DNA of 64,000 nucleotides, from NCBI GenBank assembly GCA_001600415.1, contig BCJX01000002.1, positions 3,500,190 through 3,564,189 of the forward strand, written 5' to 3'. The DNA comes from Pascua guehoae (Eukaryota; Basidiomycota; Tremellomycetes; Trichosporonales; Trichosporonaceae). Shown here in pieces: positions 44,352 through 55,473 of this stretch. The translations under genes were made by a program, and so were the position numbers. The notes beneath the pieces were generated by a model, which did no database searches, was not told the DNA's origin, and saw only the letters and a list, made by a program, of their open reading frames with translations. Position 1 is the first letter of the stretch; every line of letters begins with the position of its first letter.

Positions 44352-44950
44352 GGCGCTGGGCGCCGTCAGAAGAGAGCCCAACCTCCCCCACCCCCCCACC
44401 CCCTCCCTCGCACATCTCTCGGTGGACGCGCTGGCGCTCCCACCGAGGTTCTGTTGCGAATGCAGCGGCGCCGGCGCCCCTGCGATTTTGTAGCACTAAC
44501 TCTTGTTAGCTTAGATAGCTCCTCTCCGTCTCGACTCATCATCATCATCCATAGATGCCCTTACCCATAGCCCCCATAGCCCCCATAGCCTTGTCTTCGC
44601 TCCCTCCCTGGTCCCCCCAACCATCCTCGTTTTCTCCCTTCTTGTCTCTCTCGTGGTTTAACATTGCCTTGCGGAAATGTGTATGCATAGCGGTGCAATG
44701 TGGCTCCTCTCTCTGCCTCTCTCTCTGGTGATCTGATGGATGTGGATGTGCGCGGCACCCACACCGGGGGGGGGGGGGGGGTTTACAGTACGTCTAAAAG
44801 GAGCAGTGTGGTGTGGCGTGCCTCGTTCCTGTGGTGCGTGGGCGTCGCACGCGTTAGGTAGTGTGCGTTGCTCTGTGCGGCATGTCTTTGTACCGAGATA
44901 TCAAGATTTGTTGAGATACGATCGGGCAATGACGAAAGCAAGGTGCGGCT
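44352..44950. other. Convergent 3' intergenic region between PL14 and COQ1
   Basis: No gene. It contains C-runs just after the PL14 stop, a small repeat CCCATAGCC (about 44565-44595) and a 16-G run at 44766-44781. Confidence 0.55.
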
Positions 44951-46863
44951 CTACTTGACACGGTCGACGACCTTGACCGTGAGGCCGACGAGGGCCTCCC
45001 TGGCCGCACTGGGCGGGAGGAGCTCGACGAGCCGCCTGGCCTCGCCTGCAAAGCTGCGCGCGAGCTCGGCCGTGCGCTCCATGCCGCGGCTCTGGCCGAC
45101 GAGCTGGAGCGCGCGCTCCGTGTCACCCGGCGCTTCGAATTTGCGCAGAATCAGCGGGCCCAGCTCGGGCACCTCTTCCCACGCAAACAGCGCGGGCGCC
45201 GTGGCCAGGCCCAGGCGGAGGTCGGCGCCAGAGCCGGGCTTGCCCAGGTCGGTGCTGGCGGGGAGGTAGTCGAGCATGTCGTCGACGAGCTGGGGTCAGA
45301 CGCAGGTACGGGGGCAGTGTGGATAAATGATGGTCGCGGCCAAACATCCACACAGATGGATGTACCAAGGTGGGTCGTGTCGTACCCCAAGCTGGGGCGC
45401 AGCACAAGACTGCCCAGCGCAGAACACGCAAACACACACACAGAACACTGCCGGAACACGCGGAACATATTCCATCGGAATGCAAGACACGGACACACCA
45501 GCACGGCACGGACGCCATACCCAGGAACCAAACAGTCACCCACACACACTCGGGACGCCACACCGGGCCTCGTGTCTCACAGAAAAAACCTTGAACATCG
45601 GGTGTACCACCCGCCGCGATTTTGATCACGTCACTCGACTGCGGTACCGTGCACAAGAGCAGACGCAAAACTCACCTGGAAAGCAATGCCGAGGTTACGG
45701 CCATAGCCGTAGGCGACGTCCTTGACCCAGGCGGCCTCCATGCCGGGGCCGGATCCGCAGCCGCCGAGGATGACGGCAGCACGGGCGCTCTTTGCCATGA
45801 GACTGGCCGTCTTGAGGTACGTCTTGCGCATGTACTCTTCAAAGCCTGCGCGCGTTGGCTCTGTGGCGGGCTTTGCGGTCGCGCGGAGCTGGAGGACCTC
45901 GCCCTCGACGAGGTTTGCAATGACGGTTGCGAGGAGCTCGACGACCTCGCGCGAGCCGAGACGTGCGAGTGCGACCGAAGCGCGGCCGAGCAAGAAGTCG
46001 CCCGAGAGAATGGAGAGCTTGTTGCCAAAGGCCGAGGGGGCCGAGGGCTCGCCGCGGCGGAGGGACGAGGCGTCAATGACGTCGTCGTGGAGGAGGGACG
46101 CGACGTGAATCATTTCGGTAATGCTCGCAAGGCGGCGCTGGGTGGGGAGAATGGCCGGCGCACCGGGGGTGGTGGGGAGCAAGTCTGCGAATGGGCTCGG
46201 GGTCGTTGGGGGCCTGGGGCGGGCTTGGCGCTGGCCATTCTCGTCGGCGGCGCGTATCCTGTATGGTTCGGCAAAGATCATTTCCCCACCCCGCTCGCGA
46301 CCCATCGATTCCGGGTTCCAGTCGTTGAGCACACCGCCCTCGCTCGTGAGCGCATCGTCGACGCCGCCGTTTCCGCTCATCACCTGCGCCCGCGCCTCGG
46401 CCTCGGCCGCCGCCCACCCGCCGCCCGCAATCCCGTTGGTCGCTTGGCTCATCAACAGCACAAGCAACGGACGCAGGTGCTTGCCCTCGGCATTAAAGTA
46501 GTATTTGGCCACCGCGTCCAGGCTCGGGTGGCTCGAACCCAGCATGTGGAATAGGCTGTGCTTGAGATCGCCAATCTCGCCCTTGATGGCACTCAGCGGG
46601 TCCTCCATGTCGTCGGCAACGGCTGCCCCGCCCCGTGATGGGTGCGACCCGAGTGGTGGGACAACGACAGAGTGCGCAGCCTCGGTCGCAGCCGCCCAGC
46701 TGCTGCTGCTCGCAACCGCCGCAGCCGCAGCAGGAGACGGGCGTGGAGATGACGAGTGCGCCAAACGGACCGTCGTCGTCGTTGCCGAGCGGGCCAAAGT
46801 CGACGTCGACGAGATTCGCGAGCCGCGCGCGCGGCTCGCGGCCTGGGCTGCCCGGGAGAACAT
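44951..46863 (-). CDS. COQ1: Trans-polyprenyl diphosphate synthase of ubiquinone biosynthesis
   Basis: This mitochondrial enzyme builds the isoprenoid tail of coenzyme Q from isopentenyl and farnesyl or geranylgeranyl diphosphate. Two exons (46863-45676, 45289-44951) give 508 residues, usual for fungal Coq1. The N terminus (about 1-50) is Arg/Ser/Ala-rich like a mitochondrial presequence. Conserved motifs are GKHLRP (127-132), the first Asp-rich motif DDVID (260-264) with downstream RRGEPSAPSAFGN, and the second motif LVDDMLD (397-403) just after the splice. An insert of about 95 low-complexity residues (about 146-240) separates the first two, common in fungal homologues. The single intron of 386 nt is by far the longest in the right half of the window. 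The tail length of the product cannot be read from sequence. It is transcribed divergently from KRI1. Confidence 0.95.
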
Positions 46864-47303
46864 GTCCGGGGAGGTTTTTTTTTTGTTCGAACAAGAGTGT
46901 GAGGGAAGCAAGAAGGGGGCAGGGGAGGTTTGGAGAGACAAGAGGGGTCGGAGATGTGAGGTAGTGTAAACGTGAGAGCCACCGGTGATGGTGGTTGGTT
47001 TGTGTGTGGTCTCTTGCCTGGACGAAAAGTTCGGAACAGCCACAATGGACCGCCGGTCATGATCGGCCAACGCCAGAGCCTCGAAATCCAACGACAGTGC
47101 GGATCCGCTCTCCACCCGACGACCGACAGTGTTGATAACAAGACCCCCAGCAAGGGCTGACGTGGGTTAGTCGGCAACCTCTACTCCACGTCATTACACC
47201 CCACGGGCCGGTAAAAGGTTCCGCTCCCTCCACTCAAAAGTTGGACATGACAGTTAGATGCAACAACAGAGTGGCCATTCATCTCCACCCAGCAACCACA
47301 GTC
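46864..47303. promoter_or_regulatory. Divergent promoter region COQ1 / KRI1
   Basis: 440 bp separate the two start codons. The COQ1 side begins with a T-run and purine-rich leader. On the KRI1 side, CTCAAAAGTTG at 47233-47243 (61 bp before the KRI1 ATG) is identical to a word in the UTP10 promoter. No TATA box stands out. Confidence 0.5.
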
Positions 47304-48510
47304 ATGGCAAAGAGTGAGCTAGAGTGTCACCTTGAAGATGAGGTAGCTCACAGTTGCAGCAAAGAAGGCTGCCCCACCACCGCGCGAGCCGACGCCGTCG
47401 TCGTCGTCGGCGTCCGACTCCGAGTCCGACTACTCGTCCGACGACACGGTCGAGGACGAGGACGGCGCCGAGCTGACGCCCGCGATGGACGCGGCGATCC
47501 TGCGCACCCTCTCCAAGATCCGGCGCAAGGAGGGCGTATACTCTGGCGAAAACATTCTGGCCGCCGAGCTGGCCGCCGCGCAGGAGGTGGCGCAGAAGCG
47601 TGGCCTTGCTGCGCGGGCGGCGGCAAAGGAGGAAGCCAAGGTGGGTGACAAGACTGAATACACGTGCTTACCCACCAGCCGTTCCTGCTCAAGGACCTGC
47701 ACCGCGCCAACCTGCTGGCGGGCGTGACCGAGGAGGAGGAGACGCACGATGCGGTGCCGCTCACGAATGTCGAGATGGAGCGGCGTGCGCGGCAGGAGGC
47801 GCTCAGTGCGTTCCAGAGCTTTGGCGCCGACGAGGACGACGACGACGACGAAGCGGACGCCGGCGGTCTGCTCGTCAAGCGCACACGCGACGAGGTCGAG
47901 GATGAAGAAGAGGACGCGGCGTACCGCGCCTTCCTGCTCGAGATGGGCGGTGGCGAAAAGGAGGTGCGCAAGACGCTCGGCATGGCCGACGCCCCCGACA
48001 CGCACTACCGCGAGGAGAGCGATACCGACGCCGACGCAGAGGACGACGACGCCGAGGCCAAGGCCAAGGCGGACAAGAAGAAGAAGAAGAAGGGGAAAAA
48101 GGACAAGAACGAGTCGGCAGACGACGACAAGGCCAAGCGCCATGCGGAACGCTTTGAAAAGCGCAAGCAGGCCGACGAGGACTTTCTCATGGAGTACGTC
48201 GATTGGTGGACGGGGCCAGGGGGACACACCACTGACGCGAAGCTACATTCTCAACCGCGGATGGATCGACAAGTCGGACAAGCACGTCCCGACCTATGAC
48301 GAGATTGTCGGCCGCAGGTTTAAAAAGGGCGAGGAGGAGGACGAAGACGCCGGCAGCGACGAGGACGAGGACGAGGGCGACAAGCCCGAGCACCCGTGGG
48401 GTGTCCTCGACGAGGAGGAAGAGTTTGACGAGCGCGCCGAGGAGTTTGAGACCCAGTACAATTTCCGCTTTGAGGAGCCGTGAGTCTGAACGATGACGGA
48501 GGGGGTGGTC

Positions 48511-48544
<34 letters not shown>

Positions 48545-49989
48545 CAGTCGACGGGGGTATGCTGCCAGAGTCCTCTCCACCATAAACCGCCCACTTGCTA
48601 ACGACCCAGCGGCTCATCAACGATCATTACCCACCCGCGTAACATTCCGTCGCTTGTCCGTCGCGAGGACGACTCGCGCAAGCTCAAGCGCGAGGCGCGC
48701 GCCGAGCGCAAGGCGGCCGAAAAGGCTGCGCGCGAAGAGGAGACACGCCGGCTCAAGGGCGAAAAGCGCCGCGAGATGGAAAAGCAGCTGGCGGCGCTGA
48801 AAAAGGAGCTGGGCGAGGACGGCGTCGACTGGACGGGTGTCGAAAAGGTGCTCGAGGGCGAGTGGGACGAGGCAGAGTGGGACCGCGTGGTCGGCGCCCT
48901 GCTCGAGGCCAAGGCTGCAGAGGTGAGTAGGCGTTTGGGATGTGGTGCGGGGTTTGGGGTGTGTGGGGTCTGAGATTGCCATCACTGAAGGGAGAGAGTA
49001 CATCCATTGCACCATGCTAACAAGTGCAGGACGACGACAAGCCGACGTGGGACGACGACATTGGCGGCGACTATGGCGAGTACGACGACGACGACGGGTG
49101 GGTCGAGCCCGTGCCGTGGGAGGAGGCCGAGGGCGAGTTTGACGACGACGACGAGGGCCCGATCAACATGGACGCCGACTTTATCGGGTTTGACGAGCCG
49201 AAAAAATTGAGCAAAAAGGAGAAGCGCGACAAGAAGAAGCGCAAGCGCGGCGACGCGGATGCGGATGCGGACGAAGCCTCGGCCCCCGCGCAGTTGAGCG
49301 TCGCCGAGCGCGCGGCGGCAATGAAGGCGGCGGCCGACGAGCTGCGCGGCCTCGACCACGAAGACGTCGTCGGCGACCTCCCCACGCGCTTCAAGTACAC
49401 GCGCAGCGCACCGGCATCGTTTGGCCTCACCCCGGCCGAAATCCTCCTCGCCACAGACGCAGAGCTCAACGCCCTCGTGAGCGTAAAGCACATTGCGCCC
49501 TACCGGCGACACGGCCTGGGTGCCATTGGCCGCGGCCTCGGCAAGCGCGTGCGCGACCTCAAGACGCAGCTCCGCGACCGCAAGTGGGGCGACGACGTCG
49601 ACGACCCCAAAGCCAAGGGACCCGCACCACGCGCCCCCGGCGGAAAGGGCGCCAATGCCACGGCCCTGGGCACGAGACACGGCGACGGCGAGGGCAAGGA
49701 TAAGCGCAACGGAAAGCGCTTGGGCAAGAAGCAGCGCCAGAAGTTGCGCGCCGCAGAGGCCGAGGCGGGCGCCGAGGCAGGCGCCGAGGCAGGCGCCGAG
49801 GCGGGCGCGGATTCCCAACCTCCCGCTCCTGCTCCCACTGACTCGGCGCCCGCACCAGGTAAGCGGAAGCGCGACGACGAGCCCTCTGCGGCCCCCGACG
49901 AGGGCGAGGGCGAGGGCGAGGGCGAGGGCGAGGGCAAGAAGCGCCGCAGGAAGAAGAAGAAGGCAAAGGGCGACGCCGCCGAGGCGTAG
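47304..49989 (+). CDS. KRI1: Ribosome biogenesis protein Kri1
   Basis: Kri1 is a nucleolar factor that works with Krr1 in 40S subunit assembly. Six exons (47304-47313, 47360-47640, 47679-48193, 48243-48479, 48610-48922, 49030-49989) give 771 residues with all phases agreeing. Diagnostic segments are DYILNRGWID (269-278, across a splice), THPRNIPSLVRREDDSRKLKR after the fourth intron, and the Kri1 C-terminal domain with DLPTRFKYT, FGLTPAEILLATDAELNALV and KHIAPYR (about 561-612). Long acidic and Lys-rich tracts are typical of the family. Near the C terminus AEAG and EGEG short repeats precede a basic tail. Exon 1 is only 10 nt (MAK plus one base). Introns are 46, 38, 49, 130 and 107 nt, the 130-nt one holding a (GT)n microsatellite. 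Confidence 0.95.
48513..48543. repeat. (GT)n microsatellite inside a KRI1 intron
   Basis: About fifteen GT units lie between donor GTGAGT (48480) and acceptor CAG (48609), explaining why this intron is longer than most. Confidence 0.95.
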
Positions 49990-50473
49990 CGTCGTAGCAT
50001 GCTCGGGTACGGGAGAAAGGCGTATTTAGACCTGGATTTGCCATGTATGACTCTTGCGTGTACGTCGTTGGGTGCTGGACAGGGACAGGGGGTTTCACTC
50101 AGTCGAGTGTCGTTTCCGTCGGCGAGCTATGTGTATGTTGTTGTCACTGTGGATGTCAGAGGCTACCGGCACACTGGGTTGATGGGGGTTGTAAACCACC
50201 CCTAGAGTTATAGCTTGCACAGCCAGCCAGACAAGTTTGTCTACATCTATGATGATTCACATTCGCCAGTTCATTGTCCACTACCCCGAGGTTTGTCTGG
50301 CACAGTTGCACCGACATCCTTGCAAGAAAAAGCAAACTCTACTCACCTCGTCCAGCCTACAAAACACATGTCAACCGTCTACCCCTCTGTGCCACCAGCC
50401 CACCAAACCGCCATAATGTAACAGTCTATGCATGCAAGTATCACACCAAACCCCTACATCCCCGCTCCCCGTC
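49990..50473. other. Convergent 3' intergenic region KRI1 / MAK21
   Basis: No gene. Both stop codons face each other across about 480 bp. The region is less GC-rich than the genes and shows no strong hairpin. Confidence 0.55.
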
Positions 50474-53400
50474 CTACTCGTCGTCATCCGCCGCCTCAAT
50501 GAGCGCCTTGTAATCCTCATAGCTGCCAAACACGGGCATCTCCTTGCGCTTCTTGCGGCGCTCCTTGCGCTCGTCCCTGCGTTTCCGCTTGGCGCCCGCC
50601 TCCGTGTCTTCCTCTTCGTCTGCTTGCTCGTCGTCGCCGCCAAGGACAACGTCGGGCATTTCGTCGAGGGGAATCAGGTCCTCGTCGTCGGACGCGTCGG
50701 CAAACGAGGGGAAGTCGTCGTCAGAGTCCGAGTCGGCTTGGTCGGCGTCTTCCTCCTCATCCTCCTCGTCCTCGTCCTCTTCCTCGTCGCCCTCCTCGAC
50801 CTCGATGCCCTCATCCCCTTCGTCGTCAGAGTACTCGACGTTGTCGTCGCTATCGCTCATGTCGCTCAGGCCCATGTCGTCGCCTGCGTCCGGCATGGAC
50901 GCCTTCATCACCTTCCAGATCTCGGCCTCTTCGGGGTCCGACTCGTCACCCGCCTCGGATGCTGCAGAGGCCTCGGCCTCGGCCTCGCTCGCGTCGTCGT
51001 CGACATTCTCGGCGTCGCTGTCGCTCGCGTCCATGTCGACGTCGTCGTCCGCCTCGCCCTTCTTGCCCTTCTTCTTGGCCGCCTCCTTCTTGGCCAACTT
51101 GGCCGCAAAGAATTTGTGGAAGAACAGCTGGTCGGCAGGCACGTCTTCGACCTTTTTGCGCCAAAACGCCTCCGAGTTGACGGGGACGTGTGCGTCGCCC
51201 GACCGCGCGCCGCGGATACGCATAATGCTGCCCGTGTGGTCTGTGACGGCCGCAGGCTGCATGATGCTCGCGCCCTTTGGCTGCACCATCTTCTTCGGGT
51301 TGCGGTAGACAAACTTGTCGAGGAACGAGATGAGCGTGTTGAGCGAAATGTCGGGCGACCCGCTCGGCGGCTGGCCCATGAGCAGCTGGTTGGCCTGGAG
51401 CGACACGGACGGGTGGAAGTGCGTCAGGAACGGCACAAGCTCCCACAGACACGACGTCTCGGCGTGCGCGTACAGTGGCTCACGCTTGCGGCCGTCGTAC
51501 ACTGCCGCCGCAGAGCTCTCGCCCTTGGGCTTGTCGGCCACAGCCTTCTTCTTGTCCGCGTCCGCATCCACAAAGTGCTCCTCGCCGTCGTCCTCGGGCT
51601 CGATGAGCATGCGACGAAGCCCAGGCGTCGTCTCAAACAGCTCGCCCAAAAGGTACAGCGCACCAGTGATAAATGGCGGCTGGTGCATGCCGAGCATCTG
51701 CAACAGACGCTTGACAAATGCCATGACGCGAGGGAGCGACGTGTCCGCCTTGAGCGCCTTGAACAGCAGGTTCAGGTACATGGCCTGCTTGGACGAGGTA
51801 AGGAGGCGCGCGTCAAACAGCGACTCGTACAGCGTGCGGTAGAAGCGGTCCGACACCGTCTCGCGCGACTGCGACACCTGGAAGATGAGGCTCAGCGCCT
51901 GGATCGACGTGTTGAACGTGCCCGCGTGGCAAATCTTGAACAGCGTCTCCATGTAGTTTGAGAACCTAGAAACAATTAGCAACGGCGAGCGTATTTTACA
52001 ACTCACAGGTCGTCGTCAATCTTGGCAAACGGCAGCGCGCGGTTGACACCCGTGAGCACAGCGGCCACGAGCTTGGCGTCGGCTGCCTCGATGAGCTCCT
52101 CCTCCTTTTCGAGGGCAGTCTTGCGACCACCCCTGGGCTTGGCACCCTTGCGGCGTCCACGCCACTTTTCAACCTTGCCCGTCACCTTCTCCATCTTGAC
52201 CTGGTCGAGGTCGTCGGCATTACCCGTTGCGTCCTCGCCCTTCTTCTGCTCCTCGCCAAGAATCTCACGGAACACTTCAAAGTAGACCTCGACCAAACGC
52301 CCGGCGACCTCGCGGTCCTTGGACGTGAGAAGCATCTGGTTGAGCGTAATCAGGCCATAGTACCGTCCGTGGTTGTTGGCTTCAGACTTGGCTGCAGGCT
52401 CGTTCTTCTTCTTGTCGTCGTCGTCAAAGCGCATGTGCGTGCCGGGTTCGGACGCGCCAGCTGGGGCAGTCGCCGTGGTCTTGAGAACAAGCGCAGACAC
52501 CTCGCGGGCAACAACGGGCTTCATCGCAGGGTGAACCTGGAGAAGCTGCAGAATGTGGTGGGACGCCTTGGACGCAACAGACTTGTCGCTGTCGCCCTGA
52601 GTCGTGTTAGTAGATGAGCGGCTGGATACCTTATCTACGCACCAGCTTGTTCACGCCCAAACGAAGCAAGTTTTGCTCCTGTTCGGCGTTGCCAGACAGC
52701 AGCTGGAAAATGACGTCCAGAGCCTTCATGCGGACGTATGGGAGGGTGTCGTGTGACAGGACCTGTGGGTTAGCTTGGAATGCAGGCGACCAACCCACCT
52801 CGATAACCTGCAGGATGTTGAAGAACCACTTCTTGAGGAAGTCCTCAAACGCAAAGACGAGCAGGTGGCGGTCGGTGATGTCGGGGTGCGCAAGGAGGGG
52901 CTGGTCCGCAAAGTATCTGGCGTGTGAGCAGGTCAGACGCAGATCGACACCACTTACCGAAGCTTGCCAACATCCTTTCCGCCGCCCGTGACCCACCAGT
53001 CCGCAAGGGCGCGAACGGCAGCGAGTCGCATATCCCTTCCGCCGCCATTCGCAGGCTGGCCCTCGCGGTATCCCGCCATGCTGCGCAGGCGCTCGAGCTC
53101 CTTGATGGCGTGGATCGGGCTCTCGCGGACCATCAGGACGAGCGCAGACAGCTTGTCCTGGTGCGTACCGCTCGAGAGAATCTGCGAGATGAACGCCGCG
53201 TCAGACGAAGAGCCGGCGCGCTGCGGCTGCCTGAGCTCTGAGAGCAGGCGCTCCGCACGCTGGCGCTGGTTGTTCAGCACGTGTGGTGCAACGTTGCCCA
53301 GCGGGGCGTCGGGCGTGGGAAGTTCGGGGACGAGAGAGGGCCATGCGGTTACTTGTGGGACGTTCTGGGGTGTGAGCTCGGAGGTACAGGAGGCGCTGAG

Positions 53401-53979
53401 CTCACCTTGCCGCTCTTCGGGTCGGGGTCTGCATTGTGGAGGGGTTTTGGCTCGGCCTTCTTGGGAGCAGGCGTTGGCTTCGACACAACCTCCTCTTCCT
53501 CGTCATCCTCGTCGTCTTCCTCGTCCTCGTCCTCGTTTTCCTCTTCCTCGTCGTCCTCATCTTCCTCGTCATCCTCTTCCTCTTCTGCCTCCTCCTCGTC
53601 ATCCTCTTCCTCTTCCTCCTCCTCCTCCTCCTCCTCCTCGGCGGCCGCTCCCTGCGGCGCGAGGCTCTTAAAGTCGAGTCCCTTCATGAAATCTCCCAGG
53701 GCAGCCTTGAGCGATTTCTGTTGTCAGCTCGATGCGTCTCCACCAGCTTACCTCGTCCATCTTGTCCCCTTGTGCGGCAGGAGCCTCGTCGCCTCCCTCG
53801 TCATCGTCGACGCCGGCAATGAGGTCGAGATCGCTGTCATCGCCACCGAGATCCTTTACTGCCTGGCGGAGCTCGTCGCTGATCTTGCTCTCCGACTTGG
53901 GCTTTGCGGCCTGCTTTGGCTTTGATGCGGGCTTGGCCGCCTTTGCGGGCGAGGCCTTTGTGTTCTTGCCCTTGGCCAT
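50474..53979 (-). CDS. MAK21: Mak21/Noc1-type ribosome biogenesis factor (CEBPZ homologue)
   Basis: Noc1/Mak21 pairs with Noc2 in early 60S pre-ribosomes in the nucleolus. Seven exons (53979-53752, 53717-53406, 53364-52958, 52916-52799, 52762-52643, 52596-52007, 51965-50474) give 1088 residues, and every intron (34, 41, 41, 36, 46, 41 nt) keeps phase. The N terminus is Lys/Ala-rich, then acidic (Glu/Asp runs, about 95-150). A HEAT-like body follows with ILSSGTHQDKLSALVLMV, YFADQPLLAHPDI and NHGRYYGLITLNQML. The CBF/NOC1 domain spans the last exons, with SKQAMYLNLLFKALKAD, MLGMHQPPFITGALYLLGEL and RKREPLYA, followed by an acidic C terminus. The 34-nt intron is the shortest in the window. It is divergent from V-ATPase subunit f. 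Confidence 0.95.
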
Positions 53980-54274
53980 GGTGGGTGAGGGTATAGGTTT
54001 TGGGTGGAGGAGATGCTTGTAGCAGCAGCTAGCTTCCTTGTTGCTTGTTGGTGAGTGACATCCCAGAAATTCTGGATGGCGGACGCCGAGAACTCAGGCA
54101 CGGCACACGTGTATTTATTACCGCCCATGGCCACGTGGCAAGCGGGGGATGGTTATCACTCCGCGCTCGGCAACCGCCACCTTGGAATGGGGGTGTGTGT
54201 GTGTCCTGAACGTCACCTGGTGCATCACTACTCATTCCCGTCGTCTCGTCTCCATCCACCAACTCACCACCATC
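53980..54274. promoter_or_regulatory. Divergent promoter region MAK21 / V-ATPase subunit f
   Basis: Only 295 bp separate the start codons. CACGTG occurs at 54106-54111 and 54132-54137. Between them is an AT-rich GTATTTATTA. The plus-strand start is preceded by a short pyrimidine/CCACC leader. Confidence 0.5.
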
Positions 54275-54991
54275 ATGGTCCTCGCAATTCGGCCCGTCGT
54301 CTCCGTCGGCAATGGTGAGCTTTAAAGCGTAGGGTCGCTAAGCTCACTCCACAGCCGGCGCGTGCACTGTCGTCTCCGTCTTTGGCGTCATCATCCTCAC
54401 TGGTGCGTTCCCTCCCCCGCGATCCCTTGGCCTGCTCCTCGACGTGCTTCTGCTGGCTGCTCCTGCTAGCCCTCTGGATCGGCCTATTCTGTGTTGGCCT
54501 ACTGCTTCGTCGCTACTCGGCTATGCAGGTTGCTCTCCCCTGTCGACTACCTACCGGTCCCCAAACCATCCCCCCTCTCCCCATCTCCCCATATCACACA
54601 ACAACAAGCTCCAATGTGCCCTCGCTAACCTGTCCAGCGTTCGGCGCCTTCTTCTCCCGCCGTGTCGAGGCCCTCACCGGCTCTACCAAGGACACGGACA
54701 ACCCGGACTTTGTCGCCAAGATTTGCTACACGGCGGCATTCGTCTACGCGTTGTTTGTTGCGTTCTGCGGTCTCCAGGTGCGTATCCGTTGTGCAACGAC
54801 GATGCCAAGAACGGGTCCAAGGCAACGCTTGAAGAGAGTCCCGCCCGTTCATATGGCTGCTGTGTGGACACCTGAAGCTGCAGAGTGCTTGCTACGCGTG
54901 GTGTCCTCTGCAAATCGTTCTCTCACAAGTGTGGCTGACCATATCCCAGCTCGTCGTCCACCAACGCCACCCCCGAGGAGTGCAGCTGTAG
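54275..54991 (+). CDS. V-type proton ATPase subunit f (YPR170W-B / RNASEK type)
   Basis: This small membrane protein belongs to the Vo sector of the vacuolar proton pump. Four exons (54275-54314, 54355-54402, 54638-54777, 54950-54991) give 89 residues against 85 in the S. cerevisiae protein. The N terminus RPVVSVGNAGACTVVSVFGV matches the conserved RPVVS...G...CTV.S.FGV pattern, and FVAKICYTAAFVYALFVAFC with CGLQ matches the second helix. Two transmembrane helices are predicted by eye (about 11-31 and 57-77). Splice phases agree throughout. Introns of 40, 235 and 172 nt frame tiny exons, and the 13-residue last exon (LVVHQRHPRGVQL) is the least certain. It shares a promoter region with MAK21. 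Confidence 0.85.
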
Positions 54992-55473
54992 AGAATAGAC
55001 GCCGACTTCATGCCTATGTATTGTAATGGACCATTGTGGGGCTGCGTTTGGGGCTGCCCGGCTATGTTTCTACAGATGGGGGACTGGTTTGTCTGTCAAG
55101 GCCGACATCAAGATCAAGACGGAGGCCATTGGCGACCTCGGAATCACCAGGGTTCTCGCCCGAGAACCGTGTTTCTGGCCCAAAGCCGGCCTGTCAGGCA
55201 TCAAGGGCTTCCTCAGAGCTGTGAATGACCTTGAGGGCGAGCTGGATGCCATAGTGTGAGAGGAGATGATTGTAGTTTGAGTAGGAGGAGGCAGAGGCGG
55301 ATCACAATGGCGTTGAGGCTGTTGCCAGGGTGACAGACTGGCGGATTAGATTTGCTTCCGCAGTGACGTTTGTTGCCAGTTGCCCGCACGATTGATCACC
55401 GAGCACCCAAACTACTCTCATTGTTGTTCAAACATTTGCCACCATCCACCACTCACCATCACCATCACCATCA
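54992..55473. other. Intergenic region upstream of LIN1
   Basis: It contains the 3' flank of V-ATPase subunit f and the LIN1 promoter. The LIN1 start is preceded by CACCATCACCATCACCATCA. A short frame (55026-55259) has no recognised motif. Confidence 0.5.

Noticed and set aside
45290..45675. Frames inside the COQ1 intron
   Set aside because: The flanking exons join exactly at the conserved GIAFQ-LVDDMLD junction, so the segment is an intron; its frames have no homology.
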